Shown one piece after another: positions 55,301 to 62,038 of a stretch of 64,000 nt of DNA. Source of the DNA: UBA1756 sp045130235 (GTDB lineage Bacteria; Bacteroidota; Bacteroidia; Bacteroidales; WCHB1-69); NCBI GenBank assembly GCA_045130235.1, contig JBGUPJ010000008.1:65980-129979 (forward strand). Reading direction: 5' to 3'. Below the pieces are notes generated by a model, which was not told where the DNA came from, did not search any database, and saw nothing but the letters and a program-made list of their open reading frames with translations. Position numbers and translations under genes: made by a program. Numbering within the stretch: the first letter of the stretch is position 1; every line of letters begins with the position of its first letter.

Positions 55301-55497
55301 ACCAGAGCACAAACAATGCCACTGGATTCAGTGTCTATCCTTCTAATGGGGACAAAGGAAGATTTTGGACTTCTATACACAATGTCAACAACACGGCCCA
55401 AGGCAATTACTTCGAAATCTCTTATGACAGAGCTTATGTGACTCCATTTGTCGGTGCCAAATCTAATACCGCCGCTGTACGTTGTGTAAAAGACTAA
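49387..55497 (+). CDS. Giant secreted collagen-like and FISUMP-domain protein 2
   Basis: 2,036 residues, paralogue of giant 1. Signal peptide about 1-19 (ending GLLVFAQ), the same N-terminal domain (APQKMSYQAVVRDANN), and a collagen-like region from residue 189 to about 731 interrupted by two spacer types, each present three times: QDGASAQEVAQLLTSD and SAYDIWIAQGNQG. Then come four FISUMP modules (starting near 52030, 52984, 53880 and 54828; QCWMKENLR, QGVCPxGWHVP) separated by Ig-like repeats. It ends at the fourth FISUMP (AVRCVKD) with no T9SS sorting domain. It is probably co-expressed with the two upstream genes, since no promoter element was found in the 297-bp gap. A stable stem-loop follows the stop codon. 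Confidence 0.85.
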   Translation: MKKLLALFVLFFMGLLVFAQAPQKMSYQAVVRDANNGLVTNHPVSVQVSILLGSPNGDAVYVETHQVTTNANGLMTLEVGNGSVIAGSFASIPWGMGSYFLKTEVDPEGGNNYTIEGVQQLMSVPYALYAEHVGDLTQLDSIIQNAQVPVSIFVNDVGYITQEEAYQVLTISGDTLYLSNGGYVLLPQGEQGPQGPQGPAGPQGEQGPQGPAGPQGEQGPQGETGPAGPQGPQGERGEQGPAGQDGASAQEVAQLLTSDTTYIQALQGPAGPQGPQGERGEQGPQGERGEQGPQGERGEQGPAGQDGASAQEVAQLLTSDTTYIQALQGPAGPQGEQGPQGETGPAGPQGPQGERGEQGPQGERGEQGPQGERGEQGPAGQDGASAQEVAQLLTSDPTYIQTLQGPAGPQGPQGEQGPQGERGEQGPQGERGEQGPQGEPGVGVPQTLTIVGTSLTISDGNTVEIPTVGGTNGLSAYDIWIAQGNQGTEADFLASLQGQQGEQGPQGERGEQGAQGEQGPQGEQGFQGEQGPQGERGEQGPQGEQGPQGEQGPAGPQGEQGPQGERGADGQDGASAYDIWIAQGNQGSENDFLASLQGQQGPQGEQGEQGRQGEQGPQGEQGLQGEQGPQGERGEQGAQGEQGPQGEQGPQGEQGPAGPQGEQGLQGEQGPQGERGADGQDGASAYDIWIAQGNQGSESDFLASLQGQQGPQGEQGEQGEQGPQGERGEQGFSPTIETRPVENGTEVIIINQNDTVRFTIYNGQGAQPADYLVSPIVATRSILQGETADQIHFTGYVMSAGNDDTLRIGFEWGADSSNLNNDWHITYNTDAIPSQIFEYSISNYPSSTLCYMRAYAENGAGRNNGELLVLITPEVVETPTACPGTPTVTDYDGNTYNTIQIGNQCWMREDLHTTHYADGAEILHLTSYQIMSEKEGYPFYYSDNQTFNIPANLPTNYVPGNTEPIASGLFYFGDAVVNGSHNHGSQALQGVCPQGWHVPTMDEWETLFAYVGDDYYSKLSADGSNTTGFNGSRAGIWENNGAPNVVYANYLYYAASEVSDYQGDLYQATTLRGGCNYRIGALQVRCIQGNGITTLPQPKTVAVHEVESTSAGMWGETCTDGGEPLSEYGVCWSSTNQLPTTADSTMSRTTGFVGRYRLQVNTLEPNTTYYFRAYATNIHGTAYADSVISFTTPTMMARPCPETPTVTDNDGNVYNTVQIGNQCWMKENLRAAHYANGNTINQHYAATNYPRYYDLRTPADGYLYPFSTVMNGLAPTRDPLQGVCPEGWHVPAKSEYEELINTLGGLEAALPLLKADNRWSTPGTDASGFSLLPVGDYSYGSFNPTGCILQTSTFAHKYYVRDDNIMEIGEGGLDEFGVVRCVKGAGLPIAPTPRIVFVDSVKHNSADVDGELLYDGGATITSWGVALSSQDPLPTDEYIYTNDTTLGGFLFHLENLEPNTHYYVRIFATNAAGTFYSERMEFTTMEEPAEPEVPVNTACPEAQYVTDMDGNIYNTVKIGNQCWMKENLRTTLFADGVAIDPENSNNPARYSEPTGRNGYTVNRYGRFYNFDAATKMAPHGNHVEAVQGACPQGWHLPSRSEWETLFATAASLGDAAAVLTENSAFWTDGREHTNTTGFSARPGSYCYASYDTLGNGAFGNAFYFATADFDSEAMVAEMSYAATCIDGQLDFTSMAVNNYMPVRCIKGDGVTTFAPTLDIEYRGITTSEATLMGNYSDNNHSIEDFELYMSDDPFQMLQITWGSPYLLSGQWNYYALQNLTPNTTYYVQMCMVYDGGQRLCVGGVFTTKSTEYEPCYDAPTVTDVDGNTYNTLQIGNQCWMKENLRVTRYADYTPLSFSYGTLNADSTYYYDPESGSLDTCGYRYNWTAVTRGVASNQNADYMINVQGICPDGWHVPNRSEWDVLFSTIGNDASYDYTCNGSTSYIAKSIASTTGWQVYSGADNNQACFPGYDQSTNNATGFSVYPSNGDKGRFWTSIHNVNNTAQGNYFEISYDRAYVTPFVGAKSNTAAVRCVKD
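49951..51579 (+). repeat. Collagen-like coding repeats with two spacer types in giant 2
   Basis: Gly-X-Y coding DNA with spacer copies starting at about 50122, 50305 and 50533 (GASAQEV type) and about 50808, 51108 and 51435 (SAYDIWI type). Blocks are close copies at DNA level. Confidence 0.85.
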
Positions 55498-55554
55498 CAC
55501 TTCCCGCCCCGTAGTATCTCTCTGTCAGCGTGCTGCGGAGGATGTGTGTGACGG

Positions 55555-55603
55555 TTTGGTGCCCCCAAAAAGACCCCGAGGCGGCCTAATAGGGGGCACC
55601 AAA
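55555..55603. other. Stable stem-loop after giant 2
   Basis: A perfect 12-bp inverted repeat (TTTGGTGCCCCC / GGGGGCACCAAA) with a 25-nt loop, 57 bp after the stop codon. There is no T-run, so it may be an mRNA-stabilising hairpin or a repeat rather than a standard terminator. Confidence 0.5.
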
Positions 55604-55636
55604 TTATTGCACCTTTTGAACGAATGATCAAGCAGT

Positions 55637-56332
55637 TTATAGTTCCCTTTGCGCCCGCGCATAGTCTTCGGGAATGCCGATGTCGATGAAATATCCATCG
55701 GACCGCATCGCATAAAACGGCATCTCGCGGACATATTTCTCCATCAGGTCTTTCTCAAAAGAGAATTTATTTGGAAGAGAAATCTTTTGTAATAATTCTT
55801 TATTTATCAGATAAATACCGCCATTGATATCTCCTTCGCCAGTAGCATTGTTTTTTTCTGTGAACTGAAGGATCCGCCCGTTTTCGTCCGTGCTCACACT
55901 GCCGTAACGGCTGGTGTCGGCGACATGGCGCAAAACGATGCTCAGCGCCCCGTGAGAATCGGCATGAAAGCGTTCCAGCGCGGAGAGGTCGGCTTTGAAC
56001 AGTGTGTCGCCATTCAGCACCAGCACGTTGTCGCTTTTGCAGAACGACATAGCGTAGGCGATGCCGCCGCCTGTTCCCAGAGGTTCAGTCTCCACGGCAT
56101 AAGCAATCTCCAAAGATTGATAGGCATTGCCGAAATATTCCTCTACTTTCTCGTGCAGATAGCCCACCGAAAGAACCACTCTTGTATAATGGTAATCCAT
56201 CAGATAATCAAGAACGTAGGTCAGGAACGGCCGCCCGTTGACGGGTGCCATCGGCTTGGGGACGTCTTTCACCACGCCTTGCAGACGGGTGCCGAACCCG
56301 CCAGCCAATATGATTGCTTCCTTGTTGGTCAT
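55637..56332 (-). CDS. hddC: D-glycero-alpha-D-manno-heptose-1-phosphate guanylyltransferase (probable)
   Basis: A 231-residue sugar-nucleotide transferase: GGFGTRL and VPKPMAPV at residues 11-30 form the nucleotide and phosphate-binding loop, and LVLNGDTLF near 105 holds the metal-binding aspartate. Sequence alone would fit several NDP-sugar pyrophosphorylases; the assignment to heptose rests on the neighbouring hddA and gmhA genes. It would make GDP-heptose for surface glycan or S-layer type glycoprotein. It lies downstream of hddA, separated by a palindromic element. Confidence 0.78.
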   Translation of the reverse strand: MTNKEAIILAGGFGTRLQGVVKDVPKPMAPVNGRPFLTYVLDYLMDYHYTRVVLSVGYLHEKVEEYFGNAYQSLEIAYAVETEPLGTGGGIAYAMSFCKSDNVLVLNGDTLFKADLSALERFHADSHGALSIVLRHVADTSRYGSVSTDENGRILQFTEKNNATGEGDINGGIYLINKELLQKISLPNKFSFEKDLMEKYVREMPFYAMRSDGYFIDIGIPEDYARAQREL

Positions 56333-56353
56333 TGTTGTTGTTTTGTATCATAA

Positions 56354-56395
56354 TAGAGACGCGGTACAATGAGACGCGGTATACCACGTCTCTAC
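56354..56395. repeat. GTAGAGACG-family palindromic element (copy 1)
   Basis: Layout: TAGAGACGCGGTA, a spacer, then GAGACGCGGTA / TACCACGTCTC (11-bp arms, one mismatch), then TAC. Lies between hddC and hddA. Same plan as copy 2. Confidence 0.75.
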
Positions 56396-56401
56396 ATTAT
56401 A

Positions 56402-56434
56402 TTTTCAATTTTCAATTTTCATTTTTCAATTCCG
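56402..56434. repeat. Short tandem TTTTCAAT-type repeat
   Basis: Degenerate TTTTCAA units just before the hddA stop; related to the arrays at 5095-5129 and 13066-13098. Confidence 0.6.
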
Positions 56435-56436
56435 GC

Positions 56437-57459
56437 TCACATCGTCCAGGTTTTCAGACCTTCGTTCACAAATTCGTATCGTTTGGCCTGGCCGCCGAAG
56501 GTGTTCAGGGCATCGATGACGGCGTAGCGGGTGGTGGAGGGACAGTAGAAAAACATGAAGCCGCCGCCGCCGGCGCCGGAAATCTTGCCGCCGGAAGCAC
56601 CCGCCTTTAATGCAGCATCATAAACGCTGTCAATCAGCTCGTTGCTGATACTGTCGGCCATCTGTTTTTTATACTGCCATCCGAAATTCAGAATGTCGCC
56701 AATAGCATCGATGTCGCCTTTCAGCAATGTTTCCTTCATCTGGATGGCCTGCTCCTTCAGCTTCAGCATGGCATCAATTGATTTTTGCTTCTTCGCCTTG
56801 ACGTTTTTCTGCTGGTCTTCAATGATTTTCGCCGAAATGTGGCTGGTAGCGGTGTAATATAAAACCAAATTGTGCGCCAACTCATCCATATAGCGCTGGC
56901 GAATGCGTAACGGATTGACAATTACATTGTTGCCAATAAATTCCATATAATTGAATCCTCCAAAGGTGGCGGCATACTGGTCTTGTTTGCCCCCCGTCAT
57001 GGCCAAATCCTCACGCTCGATTTCGTAAGCGAGGTGTGCAATGTCGTACTCGCCCAACGGCAGTTTCAGCCACTCCACGAAAGCGCCAAGTATGGAGACG
57101 ACCAATGTGGAGGAGGTGCCTAATCCGGAGCCGGGAGGGGAGTCCACGAAGCTGGAAATCTTGAACGACAACGGTTTGTGTGTGAACTGTTTGACGATAC
57201 GGTTATATACTCCTTTATGAAGGATGAAGAATCCTTCGGGCTTCAATTCCTCGCAGCTGTCGAACTCCTCGCGCAGCTCGGGGCGGGCGGGGTTGTCGAA
57301 CACAATCTTGCCGTTGTCGGTGGGTTCCAACGTGGTGTAGGCGTACATGTTGATGGTGGCGTTGAGGATGGCGCCGCCATAGATATCGGAAAATGGAGAC
57401 ACGTCGGTGCCGCCGCCGGCCAAACCCAATCTCAAGGGTGCTTTGCTTCTGATGATCAT
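56437..57459 (-). CDS. hddA: D-glycero-alpha-D-manno-heptose-7-phosphate kinase
   Basis: A GHMP-superfamily kinase, 340 residues from the ATG at 57459 (a longer frame runs upstream without support). The N-terminal substrate loop is SKAPLRLGLAGGGTDVSPF, the ATP motif PPGSGLGTSSTLVV lies near 111-124, and the C-terminal GGKISGAGGGGFMFFY lies near 297-312, all matching HddA/HddA-like kinases. It phosphorylates heptose-7-phosphate at C1. With gmhA and hddC it gives the GDP-heptose route; the C7 phosphatase gmhB is not here. Palindromic elements flank the gene on both sides. Confidence 0.88.
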   Translation of the reverse strand: MIIRSKAPLRLGLAGGGTDVSPFSDIYGGAILNATINMYAYTTLEPTDNGKIVFDNPARPELREEFDSCEELKPEGFFILHKGVYNRIVKQFTHKPLSFKISSFVDSPPGSGLGTSSTLVVSILGAFVEWLKLPLGEYDIAHLAYEIEREDLAMTGGKQDQYAATFGGFNYMEFIGNNVIVNPLRIRQRYMDELAHNLVLYYTATSHISAKIIEDQQKNVKAKKQKSIDAMLKLKEQAIQMKETLLKGDIDAIGDILNFGWQYKKQMADSISNELIDSVYDAALKAGASGGKISGAGGGGFMFFYCPSTTRYAVIDALNTFGGQAKRYEFVNEGLKTWTM

Positions 57460-57495
57460 ATTTTGTTGGTTTTGTTTTTCTAATAAACTATCCCA

Positions 57496-57542
57496 GTAGA
57501 GACGCACGGCATTTTATGAGACGCACGGCCGTGCGTCTCTAC
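57496..57542. repeat. GTAGAGACG-family palindromic element (copy 2)
   Basis: GTAGAGACGCACGGC, a 7-bp spacer, then GAGACGCACGG / CCGTGCGTCTC (perfect 11-bp arms), then TAC. Lies between hddA and the glycosyltransferase. Confidence 0.8.
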
Positions 57543-57551
57543 ATTATGTTT

Positions 57552-58679
57552 TTATGGTCTGCGAACCTCCTCCAGCGTCTCAATAAATCGCGACCATGCA
57601 TATTTTTTCTTTTCCTCAACGATATTCCGTTCAAATTCTTCTTGCTTGTTTTCAGCAAAGAAACGGTGGAGGGCATCAGCAATCTGTTGGGCATCAGGCT
57701 CGACGACGTAACCGATTTTGCCGTCGGGAACGATTTCGGGCAGACCGCCCACATTGGTCACCAGCATCGGTTTCTCGAAATGGAAGGCAATCTGGGTCAC
57801 TCCACTTTGGGTGGCCGTCTTATAGGGCTGCGCCACAATATCTGCAGCAGAAAAGTAGCGGTTTACTTCGCTATCGGGGATGAAATCGGTGCAGAGCACA
57901 ACTCTTTCTTCTATTCCCAACTCCTTGATTCTGTTGAGGTAAGGTGTGGAGTCGCCGTAAAATTCACCGGCTACAATCAGTTTCACGTTATCCTCTTTCA
58001 GACGGTCGTCGGCGAAGGCATCCAACAGCAGGTCCAATCCTTTGTAGCCACGGATGAACCCAAAAAACAGCACGTAGCGGGAATCGGGTGAGAGATTTAG
58101 CAACGAGAGGGCGTTTTCGCAGGAGAGCCGTTCGCCGTAGTGGTCGTACAGAGGGTGCGGACAAAAAGCCGCGGGCTTGTCTTTCGTAAACAGCCTCAAA
58201 TCTGTCAGCACCGACTTCGACATCGCTACAAAGCCGTCGGTAGGACGAATAAAGTAGCGAACAAACATCTTATCTCCAATGCGATGTTCGTGCGGGATGA
58301 CATTGTCGAGGATGGAAATCAGGCGGGTGTGTTTGTTGCGCCTCACTTTGCGGGCAATTGTTCCGAAGCAGGGCGACATAAAGGGCAACCAGAACTTGGT
58401 GATCATCATGTCGGGTTTCAGCCGCGCAATCTCGCGACCGACTTTGCACCAGTTGAACGGATTGTAGGAATGCACTTTCCGCACAATGTTGAGGTCTTGT
58501 GGAGCGGGTTCGGTGCTGTATTGTGTCTTTCCGGGGAAAAGGAAGTTGGGGTATTGATGTGTGAATGTGTAAATTACAACCTCATGACCCAGGCTTTGGT
58601 ATTCGCGGGCGAGGCGTTCATTGAAAGCGGAAAGACCGCCACGGTAGGGGTAGGCTGTTCCGAGAATGACGATTTTCAT
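57552..58679 (-). CDS. Family 4-type glycosyltransferase of the heptose cluster
   Basis: About 375 residues from the ATG at 58679 (a TTG three codons upstream is less likely). N-terminal MKIVILGTAYPYRGGLSAFN and the donor-binding part (FFGFIRGYKGLDLLLDAF near 215, then SGVTQIAFHFEKPMLVTNVG near 300) identify a GT-B enzyme. Position inside the gmhA-hddA-hddC cluster suggests it acts on the same surface glycan, possibly transferring heptose; the donor is inferred from context only. It has its own promoter element. Confidence 0.84.
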   Translation of the reverse strand: MKIVILGTAYPYRGGLSAFNERLAREYQSLGHEVVIYTFTHQYPNFLFPGKTQYSTEPAPQDLNIVRKVHSYNPFNWCKVGREIARLKPDMMITKFWLPFMSPCFGTIARKVRRNKHTRLISILDNVIPHEHRIGDKMFVRYFIRPTDGFVAMSKSVLTDLRLFTKDKPAAFCPHPLYDHYGERLSCENALSLLNLSPDSRYVLFFGFIRGYKGLDLLLDAFADDRLKEDNVKLIVAGEFYGDSTPYLNRIKELGIEERVVLCTDFIPDSEVNRYFSAADIVAQPYKTATQSGVTQIAFHFEKPMLVTNVGGLPEIVPDGKIGYVVEPDAQQIADALHRFFAENKQEEFERNIVEEKKKYAWSRFIETLEEVRRP

Positions 58680-58697
58680 ATAGGTCAAATTTGAGTG

Positions 58698-58706
58698 GCA
58701 AAGATA
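58698..58706 (-). promoter_or_regulatory. Promoter -7 element (TATCTTTGC) for the heptose-cluster glycosyltransferase
   Basis: Matches TAnnTTTGC on the minus strand, 19 bp before the ATG at 58679. Confidence 0.6.
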
Positions 58707-58724
58707 GGGATTTTTTAGTTTATA

Positions 58725-59393
58725 TTATTTCATCCCTTCCCCGAAAAATCTTTCCTCCAGCATCAGACAGAGGCAATGATAGACGGGAAGGTGCAGCTCT
58801 TGAATCTTATATGTTTCTGTTTCAGGAACTTGTATGCACACATCCGCCAATGCCGACAGCTTGCTTTCCTTGCTGCCGGTGAGGCCGACAATTTTCAAGC
58901 CTTTGGCTTTGGCCACGATGGCGGCGTAGATGATGTTTTTGCTGTTTCCAGAGGTGGAGATGGCAAGGAAAGTATCTCCGCTATTGCCGAAGCCGAGCAT
59001 CTGCTGGGCGAAGACCAGCTCGGGCACGCAGTCGTTCATGAAGGCGGTGGAGAGTCCTGGGTGGCCGGTGAGGGCGATGGCGGGCAACGTGCCTTGCAGG
59101 TGTTGCGCTATCGTGGTGCCCAACTCCATGTCGATGTCTTTGCACGCTTCAGCGAAATCGCTGCCGACGGGACGTGGGAGTTTGAACCCTTTCATCAGCT
59201 CGCCGACAATATGTTCGGAGTCGGCAGCGGAACCTCCGTTGCCGGCCACCAGCAGTTTGTGATGGGTGAGGTACGAGTGCTCCATCAGCAGGTAGGCCTG
59301 TGCGATAGAGTCTTTGCAGCATTGAAGCGACGGGTAACGCCCCAACAGCGTGAGGATATGGTTTTGAAGCTTGTTTTCCAACATATTGAACAT
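58725..59393 (-). CDS. gmhA: Sedoheptulose-7-phosphate isomerase
   Basis: A 222-residue SIS-domain enzyme that turns sedoheptulose-7-phosphate into D-glycero-D-manno-heptose-7-phosphate, the first step of heptose synthesis. The SIS motifs are clear: GNGGSAADSEHIVGEL (about 51-66), TGHPGLSTAFMND near 110 and ISTSGNSKNI near 144. An alternative ATG lies three codons in (59384). It starts the heptose run and has a promoter element about 26 bp upstream. Confidence 0.93.
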   Translation of the reverse strand: MFNMLENKLQNHILTLLGRYPSLQCCKDSIAQAYLLMEHSYLTHHKLLVAGNGGSAADSEHIVGELMKGFKLPRPVGSDFAEACKDIDMELGTTIAQHLQGTLPAIALTGHPGLSTAFMNDCVPELVFAQQMLGFGNSGDTFLAISTSGNSKNIIYAAIVAKAKGLKIVGLTGSKESKLSALADVCIQVPETETYKIQELHLPVYHCLCLMLEERFFGEGMK

Positions 59394-59418
59394 AAGCGGC
59401 AGGTTTATGAAATGATTG

Positions 59419-59427
59419 GCAAAAGTA
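59419..59427 (-). promoter_or_regulatory. Promoter -7 element (TACTTTTGC) for gmhA
   Basis: Matches TAnnTTTGC on the minus strand, 26 bp before the gmhA start. Confidence 0.6.
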
Positions 59428-59447
59428 CGCTTTTTTATTGAAATGAT

Positions 59448-60716
59448 TTACTGCTTTTGGATAGATTTCTCCAGCTCCTCCCGCACCGACGGGTGGGCGA
59501 TGGAAATGAGCAGTTTCGCTCTTTCTCGCAGCGGTTTCCCGAATAGGTTTACGGCTCCTTGCTCGGTGATGACCCAGTGTACCACCGTGCGGGGTGTCAC
59601 CACGCCCGCCCCAACCGTCAGGGTGGGCACGATCTTGCTGACTCCTTTCGCTGTGATGGAGGGCATGGCCACGATGGGGATGCCGCCCTCGCTCGCCCCT
59701 GCCCCCAGCATGAAGTCGAGCTGTCCGCCCGACCCGCTGAACATAGTGCTGCCAATAGAGTCGGCACACACCTGTCCGGTGAGGTCGATCTGTATCGCTG
59801 AGTTGAGCGCCACCACCTTCGGGTTCTGGGCGATCACCGCCGGATTGTTGGTGTAGGCCACGTCGTCGATGCGCACGTCGCGGTTGCGGTGCACATAGTC
59901 GTACAGCTTCTGCGTGCCTTTCAGGAAGGTGGCCACATGCTGTCCGGGGTTGGTCTTTTTGCGGCTGCCGTCAATCACGCCGCGCTCAATCAGGGGCAGC
60001 ACACCGTCGGAGAACATCTCCGAGTGGATGCCCAGATGTTGGTGGTCGCCGAGCTGTGCCAGCACCGCGTTGGGGATGTTGCCGATGCCGATTTGCAGCG
60101 TGGCGCCGTCGGGTATCAGGGCGGCGGCATGGCGGCCGATGGCGATGTCCTGCTCACTCAGCGGCGGGAACTCCGCCTCCGCCAGCGGCACGTCGTGGCG
60201 CACCCATGTCGTGATTTTCGATACCGGGATGCGCGCATCGCCGTAGCAGTAAGGCATGTAGCGGTTGACCTGCGCAATCACGTAGTCGGCGCGTTCGATG
60301 GCCGCGAGGGTGCAGTCCACCGAGGTGCCCAACGACACGTAGCCCTCCTCGTCGGGTTCGCTCACCATGATGAACACGCCGTTCACGGGCTGGTGCCCCT
60401 CGCGGATGATACGGGCGGTGTCGGACAGCGAGCAGGGGATGTAGTCGGCATAGCCGGCTTGGGTGGCCTTGCGCACGTTGCCTCCGATGAAGAACGAGTC
60501 GAGGTGGAAGTGGCCCGCGTACTGGGGCAGCACGTAGTCGGCATACCCTTCGGTATAGAGGTGGGTGATGGTCACATTTTCCAGCTCGCTGGCGCGGGCC
60601 ACGAGGGCGCGGATGAGGTGCTCGGGTGCCGCGGCCACGCAGGGCCAGTGCAGATGGTCGCCCGACTTCACGATTTTCACCGCTTCATCGGCGGTCTGGT
60701 AGGGGAGGGAGGTCAT
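59448..60716 (-). CDS. Acetyl-CoA hydrolase/transferase family CoA-transferase
   Basis: 422 residues from the ATG at 60716 (an in-frame TTG upstream sits just after the promoter). The family moves CoA between acetyl-CoA and other acids (4-hydroxybutyrate, butyrate) or hydrolyses it. The probable catalytic glutamate is E233 in HSEMFSDG, with QIGIGNIPNAV before it; the C-terminal GAGVVTPRTVVHWVITEQG block matches the family. Substrate is unknown; butyryl-CoA:acetate transfer would fit a lysine-fermenting organism (kamE in the window) but that is inference. Confidence 0.87.
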   Translation of the reverse strand: MTSLPYQTADEAVKIVKSGDHLHWPCVAAAPEHLIRALVARASELENVTITHLYTEGYADYVLPQYAGHFHLDSFFIGGNVRKATQAGYADYIPCSLSDTARIIREGHQPVNGVFIMVSEPDEEGYVSLGTSVDCTLAAIERADYVIAQVNRYMPYCYGDARIPVSKITTWVRHDVPLAEAEFPPLSEQDIAIGRHAAALIPDGATLQIGIGNIPNAVLAQLGDHQHLGIHSEMFSDGVLPLIERGVIDGSRKKTNPGQHVATFLKGTQKLYDYVHRNRDVRIDDVAYTNNPAVIAQNPKVVALNSAIQIDLTGQVCADSIGSTMFSGSGGQLDFMLGAGASEGGIPIVAMPSITAKGVSKIVPTLTVGAGVVTPRTVVHWVITEQGAVNLFGKPLRERAKLLISIAHPSVREELEKSIQKQ

Positions 60717-60755
60717 GGTGGTGATGGTTTTAATGGAGGTTTGCAATATGATGTT

Positions 60756-60764
60756 GCAAAGATA
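60756..60764 (-). promoter_or_regulatory. Promoter -7 element (TATCTTTGC) for the CoA-transferase
   Basis: Matches TAnnTTTGC on the minus strand, about 40 bp before the ATG. Confidence 0.6.
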
Positions 60765-60805
60765 AGCAATTTTTTTGGAAATGGGGTGAGATGAAGAAAA
60801 AGTTG

Positions 60806-60814
60806 TATTTTTGC
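60806..60814 (+). promoter_or_regulatory. Promoter -7 element (TATTTTTGC) for the RHS-like secreted protein
   Basis: Matches TAnnTTTGC, 26 bp before the ATG at 60841; it overlaps the longer reading frame that begins at 60811 and so supports the later start. Divergent from the element at 60756-60764. Confidence 0.6.
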
Positions 60815-60840
60815 GCTGTGAAACACAAAGTTATGTCACG

Positions 60841-61992
60841 ATGAAACCACCGAAATTTTGCGTCTTTCTTATGCTGCTATGTAGTGTGTGGGTGCTGCAG
60901 GGGCAGATTGACAAAACGACGCGGCATTCCTTGAAAAGAATTATTGCGGCCAGTGAATTTAGCCGATATAGAACGATTACATCAAAACACGGCTATGTAA
61001 AATTTATAGGGCATTTGAAAAGCGACCTGCTACAGGAAAACTTAGTCTTTTCATCGCAAATCTGTGGCAATGTGCGGCAGATACGTGAAGTGAAGGAAAA
61101 TTACGAATTGGTGCCTTTCTCGAGGTTCAGTTATGGCCATGGACTCAAGCGGCGCAGCAGATGGGAGGCGACCCCATTGGAGGAATCAGTCTATATATTT
61201 GATTCTCTGAATCGCCTCTCACAATTGGATGTCCGCACCATAACGGCGCAGCATCGTAAAAATGTAAAATCCACCGCTCACCACAGCCATGTGGGGGCTT
61301 GGTCCACCACCTTTGAGGAAACACACAATCGCTATCTATTTCAGGATGGCCAGCCATGGGCATGGCAACGTCGAGCCGAACAGGGACATTTCTACTATGT
61401 CGAAAGTCTGCTATACGACAGCTCCAAACGGGTATGCACGGTATTCAAATTCGACCAGGGATACCTGAATGACATTTATACCTACACCTACCATGACGAT
61501 TCGCTGACAGAAAGGCACTATGAGGTCTCCAACCTACAATCTATTTACACGCTTCCCATTTTCCCCAAGAATTATGAACAATGTCTCACCAGTGAAGTGC
61601 TTAAATACACAAGCGGTTACGATGAGCGATTCGATAGTGTATCATCATCGCCCATTTATCAATATGATTCTGAAGGAAGAATATTGTCTATCACCGCCAA
61701 TTCAGACCAGCAACCCCTTGGAAAAATCTACCGTAATTATTTTCTAACGAAGCCATCCGAATTAGGTTTGTGTTATCCTGCGGGAAGCAACATCTTAAAA
61801 CTGGAATTCCAATATGATTCATCTGGCAATGTGACAAAAATCATTTACTGCACCAAAAATGACAAGGCCGACTACCCGGCGTGGACTTGGGAATACACCT
61901 ACGACACTGTCGGTAACTGGGTGGAGTGCCGATACTATTTCGAAGGGATGCTGATTTCCTACACCCGTCGTGATATTACGTATTGGGAATGA
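60841..61992 (+). CDS. Secreted protein with YD/RHS-like repeats, function unknown
   Basis: About 383 residues from the ATG at 60841. Signal peptide about 1-22 (CSVWVLQGQ). The chain holds several YD/RHS-like turns: VYIFDSLNRLSQLDV, IYQYDSEGRILSIT, LEFQYDSSGNVTKI and WEYTYDTVGNWVECRYYFEG. The last, close to the C-terminus, is the form seen in many Bacteroidota hypothetical proteins. It is much shorter than toxin-carrying RHS proteins and has no toxin domain, so a polymorphic toxin is not supported. No T9SS sorting domain was seen. Confidence 0.7.
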   Translation: MKPPKFCVFLMLLCSVWVLQGQIDKTTRHSLKRIIAASEFSRYRTITSKHGYVKFIGHLKSDLLQENLVFSSQICGNVRQIREVKENYELVPFSRFSYGHGLKRRSRWEATPLEESVYIFDSLNRLSQLDVRTITAQHRKNVKSTAHHSHVGAWSTTFEETHNRYLFQDGQPWAWQRRAEQGHFYYVESLLYDSSKRVCTVFKFDQGYLNDIYTYTYHDDSLTERHYEVSNLQSIYTLPIFPKNYEQCLTSEVLKYTSGYDERFDSVSSSPIYQYDSEGRILSITANSDQQPLGKIYRNYFLTKPSELGLCYPAGSNILKLEFQYDSSGNVTKIIYCTKNDKADYPAWTWEYTYDTVGNWVECRYYFEGMLISYTRRDITYWE

Positions 61993-62038
61993 TGGGATGT
62001 GATGGGGTGAATTTCCTCCGTTGTCAATTCCCTCCTCG

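Noticed and set aside
56354..57542. Palindromic elements around hddA as transposon ends
   Set aside because: No transposase lies between them, target duplications were not seen, and a third copy stands alone at 63912.
60841..61992. The YD/RHS-like protein as a polymorphic toxin
   Set aside because: It is short, has no toxin domain at its C-terminus and no immunity-like gene beside it.
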